64,000 nucleotides of DNA from Apus apus (GCF_020740795.1 NC_067312.1:70576905-70640904); one strand, 5' to 3'. Counted from the stretch's first letter, positions 1 to 20,859 are shown. A program made the numbers and translations. Notes: a model not told the origin generated them from the letters alone.

Positions 1-843
1 AGTACTTTAGGACCTTGAACCCCGGTGGTATCAGGCTTTCAGCCAGCCTTTAATAAGCATCATTTGATCTCAGTAAGATCAAATCAGTGCTAGCTGAGCT
101 TCGTTCAGCACAGAAGGCATTTGGTACTTTGCAGATTTGGGCCATATGCACATAAGGACAACTAATAGCACCCAGCTGTTTTCTTGCAAAAGGGGGAGAT
201 TGTCTTTCAAGCAAAAGTTTTGAGTGGAGCAAGCTGAGGAAGGAAATGTTGTGTCCCTGTAGTGGGCAACGAGAATCCCCTACCCATTCTTTCTGAGTGG
301 CTGGGGTTCTGCCTCCATCACAGGGTATTCAAAGATGAAAACCCCAAATTCTATACCAAGGGAATAAAGAAATGAAGCATATCAACTTGTCTATCATGTC
401 ATATTTATTCTAGACAGCTAGCCTCATTATTCTTAAATAAACTTTAGCTTAAAAAAAAGCAAATCCACTCCCCCACCCTCAATCCCCTTCCCCTCCCAAA
501 CACTTGATATGGCAGTGTTTGAGGAATTAAGAACTAGTAGTTTTTCAGCATACTCATGAAAATCAAATACTTACTTGCTTTGAAAAAAAAAACAACAACA
601 ACAAAAAACAAACAACCCAAACCTTAATAAAAAAATATATCAAAATTATCTGGAATGTGTCAAGTTGGTGGCACAGAAAGTGCTACATTTATTAAATTAG
701 AAATAACATTTCTGTTAAGAAACAGAACAAGTCTGTGACTCCAAAAAGTCAGGCTTAGCACTGATTTAATTCCTACCTTGACTTCATGCTCAGAATATAC
801 TGTTAAGTCTTTGTGCTGGAGAAACACTTTTTAAGAAATAGCT

Positions 844-1095
844 TTCCTTCCTTCCTTCCTTCCTTCCTTCCTTCCTTCCTTCCTTCCTTCCTTCCTTCCT
901 TCCTTCCTTCCTTCCTTCCTTCCTTCCTTCCTTCCTTCCTTCCTTCCTTCCTTCCTTCCTTCCTTCCTTCCTTCCTTCCTCTCTCTCTCTCTCTTTCTTC
1001 CTTCCTTTCCTCCTTTCCTCCCTCCTTCTCTTTCTCTCTCTTCCTCTCTTTCTCTTTCTCTTTGTCTCTCTCTCTCTCTCTCTCTTTCTCTCTTA
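844..1095. repeat. (TTCC)n microsatellite and CT-rich polypyrimidine tract
   Basis: 844-980 is an almost perfect TTCC tetranucleotide array of about 34 units. It is followed to about 1095 by imperfect CT, TTTC and CCTT runs. Nearly every base is a pyrimidine on the + strand for 250 bases. It sits in a CKMT2 intron roughly 410 bases before the exon at 1507. Open reading frames that cross it are artefacts of the repeat. Confidence 0.97.
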
Positions 1096-1455
1096 GAGAA
1101 CTCATTGCCTTCTCTTACCTTGAAATATGTCTGTTTGCAGAAAATATCTCTGTTGCTAGCCAGGTCCCTCCAGAATACCCTCTGGTGTGTGTATGTGGTA
1201 TTTGGTCCACACTTCCCATTCCTCCCTGCATTTGAAAAACATTTTTGGCAAAACATGGTCATAATACCAATGCCAGTGAGAATCTGCAAGCCTCAAGAAA
1301 ATCAGCTGGATAAAGTGCTTTTAGTTTTTAGAAAAAGAAGACAGATTCACAGGCTGTACTATGTGATTTACTTGTACATTGATTGCCTTCACATACAAGA
1401 TATTAGACAGCATTATACTGCTTCCTTGAATAAACTTGAATATTATTTTTTTTAA

Positions 1456-10015
<8,560 letters not shown>

Positions 10016-10125
10016 TCTTGCTGTTGATGGTGGCAATCGATGGTAAATAAGGTTGCCATTCTGACAGAAGGACACTTCTGTATATCTCTGTATAAATTGT
10101 GTAATAAAACACTACCTGATACCTG
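10016..10125 (+). other. CKMT2: CKMT2 3'UTR with poly(A) signal
   Basis: A short untranslated region runs from the stop codon to a canonical AATAAA at 10103-10108. The cleavage point is expected 10-25 bases further on. It is short for a vertebrate gene, and I cannot exclude a longer alternative end. Confidence 0.75.
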
Positions 10126-10129
10126 ACGT

Positions 10130-11389
10130 CTCCTTAGATGCCTGGCTGCACTGGCAGAAACTGACCTTTGTGCAGCTTTACTGGGATGCACCCAACACAA
10201 CCACTGTAGAATGGTCTTTGTGGGGACTGCTGCCCTTTCTTGGTTGGTAATAAGAAAAATACTATCTCAATAATGCAAAAAGCAAAAATCTCTAATTCTA
10301 GCCTGCATTTGCAGTTACGGCCATACTTAAAAAGTCTCCTATGAGCACCTCATTTTCATTCACAGATGCACTTCTCTCCAGTAAGTGTCCAAGCAGCCAT
10401 CAATTGCTTCTTTTCTGCACATTGAAACATTCTGTGTTTCACAGTAACCAAATTCAAAACAACAGGTCCGAGGAACAAAAAAAAAACAAAAACAACAAAA
10501 AAAGTCAAAAAATGCTGTGCTGCATGTGCTGTCTGTGTTGCTGCTAAGCAGGCAGTGATATCAGCAGAAAATGTTTCCAGGTCTGTGTGGACAGGAAAAT
10601 GACACTGCTGAAGGGACCAGTGCTACTGTAGGTAGAGGCATGTCTAGGGCATGCTGTCCAGTGGTGCTTTGGAGCCCATTGCAGCACCTTGAGCAATGCC
10701 AGTTTAGTTTATAAAACTCACGCAAACCAAGCTCTGAGGAAACATTGAGAAAACACTTGCTATTCTCAGTTTAATTCTCACATGTTAGGAACTCCCCTTA
10801 GCAAAGCATCCTTCATCAGAAACCTCTCAGCTTACATCTACGGTACAACACCAACCTGGTGCAAAGTCACATCTGAAGAGCTGTGACTGGAAACCTAGGC
10901 CAGAATCAGCTACAGACTAAAAATCACAACTGGAAGTTAACTGAGAGCTAGGTGAATTAGCAGCTCTTGGACATCAGCAGCATGGTGGGCTCGTTTCTTG
11001 CTTGGAGAGCTGTTGCATACACAGCGGGATGGAGCATCAGTATGATTACTGTTTCATTCTCATTGATGCTGGGAACATTCCCTAACATTTTGATACCAGC
11101 TTTCTTAATGGTGGTGAATAATAGTAACTCCAGGGGAGGGAAAGGGAATTCCACTGATTTCATGTTCAAACAAGTAAAACTGGAAAGACTTCACTGTTAG
11201 CTCTCCAAAAATACTCAGTTTAACACAAAATTAAACTCTGAGCACAATGTGCTGAGGTTACAGCCTCTAGCTGCTCTTCTCCTGCTGATCTGCAAAGTCC
11301 AGCGAGCAGGTGTTTACTAAGAGCATTCCTGAGGGGTTGATATTGGAGCTGATGATACAGTTTTAATACCTTTAATAATGACCAGGGTG
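10130..11389. other. Intergenic between CKMT2 and the first CR1
   Basis: No exon, RNA gene or clear repeat was recognised apart from an A-rich patch at about 10479-10514. Confidence 0.6.
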
Positions 11390-12232
11390 ATGAGGTGCAT
11401 TACACAAGTCAGCATGTTCCCTGCTGACACTAAATAAAAGGGGGTAGCTGGTACGTTGGAGAGCAGGTCTGCTCTTCAGAGGGCATTTGGCTGTAGAAAT
11501 GGGCTGACAGACATCTCATGAAGTTCAATACAACCAGAGGCAAAGTCCTGCAACTGAGATGGGGCAACTGCATGCAACAGCACAAGCTAGGGGAAAGCAG
11601 GGGGAAAGCAGCTAGGCTCTTTGCAAGACTTAATGTCCTGGGTCAGCAGTACGCCCACACTAGGCTGTACTACATGTGAGTGCAGCCAACAGCTTGAGGG
11701 ACACGATTATTTCCCCTCCATTTGGTACTTGTGTGACTTCATCTGGAGTACTGTATCCAGTCTTGGGCTCCCCAGTACAGGAAAGACAGTGACAAAATGC
11801 AGCAAGTCCTAGACAGGGCCAGAATTGGGTCAGGGGGCTGGAGCAGGATGTATGATGTGAAGCTGAGGGAGCTGGGTTTGTTCAGCCTGGAGAAAAGAAG
11901 GCTAAGGGAAAACCTTACTGATGACCACAGCTGCTGTCCAGATCAGAGGGTGCAGAGGAGACAAGCTAAAGACTCTTCCTGGAGGTGAACTGTGACAGGA
12001 CAAAAGGCAACAGACACAAGCTGGGACACTGGAAATTATCCTTAGATACGAGGAAGACCTTTTGCACTGTTAGGATGGTCAAACATTGGAAAAGACTTGG
12101 AGATACTCAAAACTCAAAGAACAAGGTCATGAACAATCTGACCAAAGTTGGCCCTGCTTTGGGGTGGGATGGGTGGGGTGTGCTGGATCTCATCACCTCC
12201 AGACTACTTAATTCTGTGATCTGGTGATCAAT
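11390..12232 (+). mobile_element. CR1-type LINE fragment, 3' part, + orientation
   Basis: Diverged CR1 3' portion. Recognisable stretches include CATCTCATGAAGTTCAATAC near 11512, ATCTGGAGTACTGTATCCAG near 11743 and GGGTTTGTTCAGCCTGGAGA near 11874. It ends in sequence matching the CR1 3' terminus, with ATTCTGTGAT near 12210. No intact reverse-transcriptase frame remains. The 5' limit is approximate, because this LINE family is usually 5'-truncated and the divergence is high. Confidence 0.85.
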
Positions 12233-12884
12233 TACTGCAAAATGCCTGCAGAGGAGTATAAAAGCCAGAGACATGTTCTGCCCAGCCTGTCCTCTGACCA
12301 GACATGGAATTGTAAGCCTGTACAAAATAAGGATACCTTGATACAATTTACTTTCTGCTACAATTAAACTGTGGCTTTCTCTGCATTGTTGGCGTCCAAG
12401 TGTGTCCTTCACAATCAAAATACTCTCCCTCATATGGATTATTTCATAAAGGCTTGTTACTTGCCATCAACAACTTTCACTTCAATCTTTCTCTCTTCAC
12501 CACCTTTATACTGTTGGCAAAAGTAATTCTGCTGATCAATATGAATTATACATTTTCATTCTTAATTCCATCTCACTACTTAATATTTTAAATGAAACTT
12601 GGTCAGTCTTGTGTCTACTAACATTACACTGGGCATCTTTACTCAGTCCTAATCCATCATTACAGCCTTCAGACCAGTTTGCTGTCTGCTTGGAACACGT
12701 TTATGTCCAGGTCAAGTACAACGTGGGGCTGGGAGGCATGGGGAGGTGCAGGGGGGTCTGTTCCTGTAAGCCTTCAGTGACAGCTTAAAGGCTGCAACAC
12801 TGCATCTGCACTGCTTCCAAGGACGTGGCCCTTTGAATAGCTGCTGCGGCAAAACAACAACCCAAAAGGTTATCAAAGAAAGAG

Positions 12885-13035
12885 AATCATAGAGATGATG
12901 ATTTGATATGAAGACATTAAAGGGTGCTCTGAGCAATCTGGTCTAGTGGTAAGTGTCTCTGTCCATGCAGGGGGGTTGGATCTACATGATCTTAAGGTCC
13001 CTTCCGATCCAAACCATTCTATAATTCTATGATGA
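12885..13035 (+). mobile_element. CR1 LINE 3' end, + orientation
   Basis: A short 5'-truncated CR1. It carries the diagnostic block with CAATCTGGTCTAGTGGTAAG and GATCTTAAGGTCCCTTCCGA, and ends with the 3' repeat ATTCTATAATTCTATGATGA. It is a second insertion, since it has its own complete 3' end about 650 bases beyond the previous CR1 3' end. Confidence 0.9.
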
Positions 13036-16000
13036 AGAGCTCACTTGCTGTACTAACCCTAAATATATGATGGTGCTCCCATGCCACCAATTTGGCATTG
13101 CGGAGATCCTTTTCTGCCAATAAATCTCTCTTCTGATAGATTTAGACACTGATTTTTTAATAAATCATTGGAATTTGTTTGATTAAGTACTCCAACAAGA
13201 GCTATGTGCACAATCTCGTTGACAAACACATCAGTACATCAGTGAGTAGGGATCAGCAAAAGTACTGCTGCATCAAAGTCCATCAGGCAGTTCATGCAGG
13301 GTGAGAACCGGAGAGGAATTTGCCATTTGAGGACAAGGGAAAAGGGGGCACTGCACTCTCAGCTGTAGCAGAAAATGGACAATAACTCGGCAAGAGGTGC
13401 CTCCGTCCAATAGCCATTCATCTGTGTTGAAAATGCCATGTAAATATCCCTCTGACGATAAACACCTTGTCTAAATGTCTAGAGTGATGGTAAGAAACTG
13501 TAGATTTGCATTGGCATCATAGGGGCACCAAAGGCCTGAGGAAACTAAAGATCCTTTCAGCTGTGGACTTCCAAAATGTTAATGACAGACCTTTTTCAAG
13601 GCATCTACGAGCTAAAGGAAGACACTAACCAGTAGAAGAGAGGAGCACAGAAATGCCAAGCTAAACCGAACTCTAGGCAATTCCCAGCCAGTCAGGGGCA
13701 TAATTACATGTATTGGGAGAAAAAAGCATGGATTCATAAACCAAATTATTTGTGCCAAGCCTGCACTGGGTTTGGAACTGTGCTGAAGATAACACAGGCA
13801 GACTGCTCTGGAAAAGCCAGCTCTTTGCAACAAGCCCATGGCCTGGCTAAGAAGGCTAAGAATTGCCAAGGAACTGGAAAGTCAAGGGGTGACTCAAATG
13901 TGAAGTCAAGCAGGAGTGGGGTTGGAGGCTGCACCAAGGGGAGGGAGGCAGGAAACCTAAGCTCGGAGCATGGAGTAGCAGATGTGGGGCTGACTTGGGA
14001 GAAGATAAGGAATGCTTCAGGACCGCAGATCTGAAGAAAGAGAAAAACATGCACATGCACTACAAAGAGGGCACTGACCTTCCTGTACTTGGTAACTGGG
14101 CTCCTACAAAAGACAAATTTCCATACATTAACAGGCAGGTCTCATGTGGCTGAGTAAGCTATTGAACAGACAGACACTGCATGGAGTTCTTCAGTTTTCT
14201 GGTAAATTTTAAGGTCCATTCATCACTAGAGGGCTGAATATGAGCTGTTAGTACAGAATAACAGCGAGACAGTGGAGGATTTAATGCAACACTGTCTTTT
14301 TTCCACTAAGAAACAGAACACAACGTGCCCTAAAGCAGTATCAGAGTGGCAGAAGACTGACCTACTGTGGTATCTTCGAATTCTGGCTTTATTCCATGCA
14401 CTGATGTTCACGCAACTCATGGAAAGAGCAAACAAAATTCATGCCTTGCTAGAAGGGTTCCCTGTAATAAAAACCTTGGCAGGTGGGACTACATGCACTG
14501 AACTGATTTATTTTCTGAAGCCTGATTTAAAAGCTTAAGACCCAAGCCTGTAGCTAAGACAGTTGTAATTGATTTTACCCCTGACACCTTACACCCACAA
14601 TCATTTGCTGTCCTAACAAAAAATGACTAGACAGACTTTCAGACTTCATGAAACTGTCACTCTGACAAGACTAATGCACACCTGACCAGACCTGATGCCA
14701 TTTTGCTTTGGAAATATCAAAAAAGGCAGCAGATAAAATGCAGAAGGAATTACAGCTAATATTTATATGCAGAATTACTTTCCTAATAAGCTTTGTCAGA
14801 ATGTAATCTGACAAAATAATTAATGTTCATTTCTCTGCTGTAATGCCTTTTACAGTTTACTTTCAGCTTAAGGCTTAATTAAAAGATTAAAACCTTAAAT
14901 AGATATTTCTTTTGCCTGCAAAAGACACCTGAAGACATGGCATACACAGAAGTGCACTGCCTACAGTACAGAAGTCCTACCAAGCCCAGTCTTCCACAAG
15001 GGTACAAATGTGCATTCATCTACTGCACAGCATATGGTTGCTGCTTGATTCTTGACTCACTCAGTATAAATTATTATAGAAGAAGACTGGGCTCCTAATG
15101 AGAAAATACCAGGTATATTACAATACTAAGTTTATCAGTAAAGAAGGGTAATGAATATATATTTTGTTCACCTAGCCACTCTTCTGGGAACTCAGATCCA
15201 AGAGCTCCCTAGACAAGGAGGAAAACAAGTTGATTAATGATGTCAGTTAATTTTAGTCCATTTTGTGCACACATGTTGTCACGAGCCAGTATTGGGGGGC
15301 TACACATATTCTTGTTTGAAATGAAAATGTTATGAGTTTTCTGCTTATGCTTTTATCAAAGTATCTGTCTTAGCTCTCATTCCAGCTTTGCAGCTCTGCT
15401 TTCTGAACCAGAGTTTCCTCTCAGTTACACTGATGGTCATTTGGCAACAGAGGCACAAACAGAATTATCAAGAAAATGTATGCACCTCATGGACACCAAC
15501 TATACCCACATTAAAAATAATTATATTTTTAAAGTCTAAAAAGGTCCATATGTTCAAAATACTACCTAGCTAAATCCGTATCACCAAATATGGAGATAGT
15601 TAGATGTATATATTTGGAGGTGGACCTCCCTCCTCCAAGGCAGAACACCTTCTCAAACCCAAACCATTAAAGAAAACAAAGATAAATTACTAATTTCAAG
15701 AGCTAGGGGAAAATGATGAAAATGTATTTGGTTGCCTAGCTCCAACAAAATAGGGTTAAATAGATGCCTAAACAAGAGCTAGTTATGCAAATTACTTTGG
15801 TCTTAAAAGCTATTGATAATTTTGCTGATATTCAGCAAATAACTGTGTGTCTAGACTGCTGGCACTTTGACATTCCTCTGTAGAAATCAGGGATTTCTAT
15901 TTTTCTCAGTGGACAGGAACGAGTAAGACTGAAGGGATGAGAAATATGGAGTTCCCTCCCTTGCTGCTTAGCATGTTCATATTTCTATATTTGCTTCTGC

Positions 16001-19000
16001 TGAAAGTTTTAAACTGTTGTTTTTCCTTTATTCTGTGAATCACAGCAGCTTTATTCAAATTACAACCAATACTGTAGATGAAAGAGCCTCCTGCATCCAA
16101 ATGTATGCCAGTGATATTAAGATACTGGCTAAAGTGTAGCTCTGTGCAATATACTTTTAAAGTGATACAGTTGCTCCATGTATGTTTCTGAAAAACCAAA
16201 AATCACGTTGTCCTGTGAAAAAACTTTTCCTTAACAGGCTTCCATCAAAACTAACAGCCAGGGAAACTCCTGTGCTACCATGGGAGCACAAATCTAATAA
16301 TCCTACTTCACTTGAGCCATATCTTCCAGATTTTCATTTTGATGGTGAGCAGCCCTAAGGGCCCAATTTTTATGTTGGTATATGGTAAATAGCAGTGTTT
16401 CTTTGCAATATAAAGTAATTAAATAAAACAGCTGACCATAGGCTAACGTTTAAAGGCTTCAGTTCATTCAGCCACTTATGCACTTGCCTAAATATAAACC
16501 TTTAAATATGCAAGTTGATCCAGCAACATATGTCAGTTGATTGAAGCCCTCATTAAATATCCTGAAATAATCAGAGCCACAAGCAACATAACCTGATGGA
16601 GATGAGTGATGGCCAGCTGAGCAGGCTGACTGAAGGTGTTGCAGCTTTTCTTACAGCAATTAAAATTAAAAAAATATTTAAGATTTAAGATTAAATATAA
16701 TACATGTAATAATGTAACAGACAAGAAAGCCAACAAAAAAAGGGTAATTAATCTGTTCAGTTTATGGTGAATAAACCAAATAAACCCCTGTGCAGAAGTC
16801 CTCAGAATACTGCAGATACAAAAGAACTGAAACAGAACAGGCTTTACTTTTTCCTTTCTCTCCCCAGGCTAACATCAAAATATATCCACCAGGAAAATGA
16901 CACCTTGACACTCTGGCAAGTATTAACTATCCAAACCACAAAGGCAAAAAAGAGTGAGCAAAGACACCATCAGTCAAATGTATGTACAACTAAAACCTCT
17001 GGTACATCTTCAGTAGACAAAACTTCCCTTTCTGGGGCTTGAGTACTAAGAAAATCAGCCAGGACAAAACCAAAGTCACTTGTCAAGTTTCATAAAGAAC
17101 TCGATGCTGTGACATGTTAAGCTTCACGGTTGTGTCTGTATCAAATACCAGACTACAGAGATATCTTCATATTCCTTTTCCCCATTTACTGCAATCTTTT
17201 TTTGGGCCCCAAAAATACACCTGCACCCTCTCCATTTTCTGAAGGAGCTGCAGCACAGCTGTGATCCCGGGGTTTGCAGGGAGACTTTTTACTGTTGGTA
17301 TTCACTCATGATTTCTTAGTACCGCATCCTTCTTGCCTGTTTGCCTTTTTCTCTCCCTGAACTCACATCACAGGCCCTGTCTGACATTTAACTACTTTCA
17401 TTTCTTGTGCCAGCTCTCCCAGACTACCACCTTCCCAAGACATGCTTCTTTCAGATGCACTGTCATGATCTAAGAGGACAACTCCCACAGACATGGACTG
17501 GAGAACACAGAGGCAGGCCTTGGATACAATACCTAGTCAGGCTATTTGATACACGAATGGGTGAACAATTAAAAAAACAGTGTCTCTGATGGAGAGAGGA
17601 TTTGCACATGCTCCTCATTCTCTGGTTACTAATATAAAATTATTCAAACCACAATATTCCAAGAGATCTCATCTCCAATTACTGAAAATGCTACAAGAGC
17701 CACTGGTTCAGATTTTCAATGCTGCTGTCTCGAGTCTCCGAATAATTTTTATGTTTGTGAGATAAGACTGCTAAGAGAGCCATTAGACTGTGCTTCTATG
17801 AACACCGTGCTGTGGGCAGGTAATCTGATATCTCTTAGTAAAACATGAAAAAAAGGCAACCAGATTTTACAGTGATTTGCATGACTGCTGTCCTGCTCCT
17901 TTTTCACCTGCTGCCGGCATACCGCAGAGCCCTCAGCTGACCCTTGCCAGTTGGAGCAAACTAAACCAGTGCAAATCTAAACAGATGTGCTCATTATCAC
18001 AGAAGTTACATTTGCGATTGAAATATTGTCTTACTGATTTTGTAGAAAAGTATTACATGGCCCTTTCCACTCCCTGTACACCTGGCCAGGGACCCTAAGG
18101 GCCATGGATCATACGCAGACACACACAAAACATTTCAGACTGTGGAAACAAAAGCCAACACATTTTGTACTTCAGCAGAAGAGGAAGCAGAGCAAGTCCC
18201 TTCTCACTGGTCTTGCTTTTGCTGTTCTTAGCTTTTCTCTACACCCATTTCCATGTCCAGTGCTGCAACTGATGACCTGTCTGCAGGGAGCTCAGTAAGG
18301 AGGAAAGAAGCTGCAGCCAAACACAAACCTGCACTAAGTGGGAGCAGTGAGCAGCCTGGATGCTGTCTCCACTTAGTGACAATAAACTGATAGACAGAGG
18401 GACATACATACATGGATGTGACTAAATGTATGTGTGTCTTTTCACTTGACAAGTCAAGCAGTCCTCACCCATGTAATACATAAAATTAATGTGGCCATGT
18501 ACACATAGATTAGATTAGCAGGCTCTTCACCCCAGCTCTTTAAAGAAAACCCTAATGACCATCTAGAAACCTAATATAATAATACATAAATACGTAGCTA
18601 CTCACAAAACACAGCATAACAATGGTGTGGTGTACGTGTACCTGAAATGAGTGTGAGGTGTGAGGGTCATGGGGCCAGTGCTGGTTTTCCTAGCAGCCCT
18701 TTCTGGCTGCATCAATCAGGTTTGGCCATGATTTCTCATCTACAGGCTCACTGGCAGTACCATGCAGGAGTAACTAGGGTCTCATGCTGGGGTCAAACTG
18801 TAACTACACTGGCAAACTAGTTATTTTTAAATTCATAAATGAAATCCTGATTCTTTCCGATTTTATTTCCTCGCTTATTAACAGTGGCTCTTAAACGACA
18901 TAAATTATTTTTACCTGCAGTAAATGTACTCTTAATTATTCTTAAATCTGTACTTGGTTTTTACTGGCCACGCTTCAGTTTAACAGCAAGACCTACACAC

Positions 19001-19720
19001 GCTTTGTGCACACCTCCCTCTAGTGGCTCAGAAAGCCGGGAATATCAGGAAAACACAGCAAAGTACTTTCTAAGGAGACACTAATACTAAGGATAATTAA
19101 TAAAGAATGAATGGTGCCCAGCTGTCCTTACAAAATCAGCTCAAGAACACCAGGAAAGAGATGAAGTTCTAGCAAAGTGCTAAAAACACAAGGAACAGAG
19201 AAGACTGGCTTGAGAAAAAAATCTTACTTGGTTTAGAAACATTCAACTCATTGCTAAGCAGGGGCTGGAGATCCATGAACCTTCAGTGAATGGTTTGGAG
19301 AGGGCAAGGCACCTCATAAACCATGTCTCAAAAAGCCATCCTCCTTGAGAAAGCCCGCCGTACATTTTCCAGCTGAGCCAGGTTCACTGCTGCACAAGGG
19401 AGTTAAAGACACTTGGGTGCCTCAGCACTGCACCTGGTGAAAAGCAAAACTCCACCTAAACAAGCCTGACTTTACTGAGCCGGATCAGCATATACATATA
19501 TACTCTAGTGTTAGGAGTATAATAGTTTGCTTGAGAGAAGTGAGGTATCTGCACATTTCAATTACACCAAGAGTGGTTTACAGCCCAAGAACCTGAGGGA
19601 CTTAACTGGGCTCCATCTGGGGGATCCGAACATGGAGCAGGATTGATGGCCACGATCAGACCCAACAAACCACCTCTATCGTGCTCCTTGGGGCAGGATG
19701 GCACCAGTAGGGATAGATCA
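13036..19720. other. Intergenic between CR1 and ZCCHC9 promoter
   Basis: 6.7 kb without any gene I can support. The 14,700-16,800 part is AT-rich. The longest frames (about 100 codons near 13,700-14,060, on both strands) show no known domain. Distal regulatory elements may be present but cannot be called from one sequence. Confidence 0.6.
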
Positions 19721-19723
19721 TTT

Positions 19724-20035
19724 TGTTAACTGGGAAGACAGCCAAGAGGGCAAGAAAGGTCAAAATTTTACCTTAAAACGTAAAAAGTAAACTGCTAGAA
19801 TGGAATGTCTAAACAGGGGCGGGAAACTTAGAAGTGTCGGATGGGCTGTAAAACCCTGGAGTACCCAGGGGGGAAACAGGGGAGGGAACTTTGCGTCGGG
19901 AATAGGGAATATAAACCGTTATTCACCTGGCTGTGGGTGTGCCTGCTTGTTTAGGTCACCCATTCTTGCAAGAGTGTAAATAGACTGTGCTTGGCTGAAG
20001 GACCCGTGCGGGCCTGTCCCTCGGCACGACAGACG
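19724..20035 (+). mobile_element. Candidate old solo LTR (endogenous retrovirus-like)
   Basis: The order of signals resembles an avian retroviral LTR: a possible TG start near 19724, TATAAA at 19910-19915, a short presumptive R region, then a degenerate polyadenylation hexamer AATAGA at 19979-19984 followed by a GT-rich stretch. The sequence around 19940-19995 resembles, from memory, the ends of avian ERV LTRs. No internal gag, pol or env sequence, primer-binding site or second LTR was found. The ends are uncertain because the 3' side merges with the CpG island. It could be coincidence in a GC-rich promoter flank. Confidence 0.42.
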
Positions 20036-20365
20036 CTTCTCCCCCCGCGGGCTGCAGCTCCTGCCCGCCCGGCCAGGGCCCCCCGGGAGCCGGGGGCTGC
20101 CCGCAGGCCCCGCAGCCCCGCAGCACCCGCGAGGAGGCGGCTGCAGCTCCGGGAGCGCGTCAGAGAGAACAACCGCACACGCAGGACGCTGGAAACCAAA
20201 GGGCGAGAAGCCGGCGGGAGCCCCCCGCGCGTCGGCGGTGCGGCGGGACGGGAGGCTAGCAGCGGGGACCCGAGGCCGGGAGACCCGGGGAGGTGCGGGG
20301 AGCGGAGCTCGGGCCTGTGCCCCGCGCTGCCGTGCGGCCCTGCCCTCCCCTCCGCCCGCCTCAAG

Positions 20366-20395
20366 ATGGCGGCGGCGAAGAGAAGTGACGCGTGA
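20366..20395 (+). CDS. Upstream ORF in ZCCHC9 leader (9 codons plus stop)
   Basis: ATG in good context (AAGATGG) opens a frame reading MAAAKRSDA and ending in TGA at 20393-20395, 137 bases before the ZCCHC9 ATG. It overlaps the YY1-type ATGGCGGC element, so the ATG may exist only because of that DNA motif. If the transcript starts upstream, it could dampen ZCCHC9 translation. No evidence of translation can be seen in sequence alone. Confidence 0.5.
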   Translation: MAAAKRSDA

Positions 20396-20442
20396 CGGGG
20401 CCGCCGCGTCCCTTCCGGCGCGGGCAGCGCGGGGCGGGCGGC

Positions 20443-20520
20443 GGGGCTGCTGCTGCTCCTGCTGCTGCTGCTCCGGGTCCTGCTCCTCCGGCTCCTGCTG
20501 CTCCTGCCCCGGCTCCTCCC
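20443..20520 (+). repeat. CTG/CTC-rich trinucleotide-like repeat in ZCCHC9 5'UTR
   Basis: Imperfect run of CTGCTG, CTCCTG and CCGGCTC units just before the ZCCHC9 start codon. It is transcribed as part of the leader if transcription begins upstream. It keeps several frames open, which explains the long Ala/Pro-rich and Ser-rich frames here. Confidence 0.7.
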
Positions 20521-20532
20521 GCCGGAGCCGCC

Positions 20533-20859
20533 ATGACGCGCTGGGCCCGGCGGCCCGGCGCTGCCGGGGAAAGGGCGCTGGCCGCCACCCCCTGGGAGGA
20601 GATGGGGAGCGGCCCGCGGGGCCGGGAGGGCCGCTCGGGGCCTCTCTCGCTGCAGGAGGGGCCAGAGGAGAGGAGGAGGAGGAAGAAGAAGAACAGAAAG
20701 AAAAAGGAGTACCGGAACGAGGACGTGAATGGGTTTGCGGCGCGCCTGGAGCAGAGCTGTGCGGGCGGCGAGGCGGCGGAGGCAGCCGCGGCCTTGAGGA
20801 AGGACAGGCGGCGGGAGGGGAGGAGGCTGAAGAGGCAGGAGAGGAGGAAAAACGCCATG
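20533..20859 (+). CDS. ZCCHC9: ZCCHC9 exon 1 coding part
   Basis: 109 codons in phase 0, donor ATG|gtgagt. GC-rich. Encodes MTRWARRPGA, then Arg/Gly-rich sequence, the Lys/Arg cluster and a second basic helix DRRREGRRLKRQERRKNAM. It is shorter and more Gly/Arg/Ala-rich than the human exon. Confidence 0.93.

Noticed and set aside
803-1289. Long frames on both strands encoding KEGR, LPSF or RERE repeats
   Set aside because: They are translations of the TTCC/CT microsatellite and have no independent support.
12259-12266. TATAAAAG motif downstream of the first CR1
   Set aside because: No gene follows it and such motifs occur by chance in AT-rich intergenic DNA.
14272-14538. 88-codon plus-strand frame in the intergenic region
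   Set aside because: No domain, no splice context and no similarity I recognise. Its length is compatible with chance.
20392-20532. In-frame N-terminal extension of ZCCHC9 from a GTG codon (Ala/Pro-rich)
   Set aside because: No ATG is present, the extension is made of the CTG/CTC-rich leader repeat, and the conserved protein starts at the ATG at 20533.
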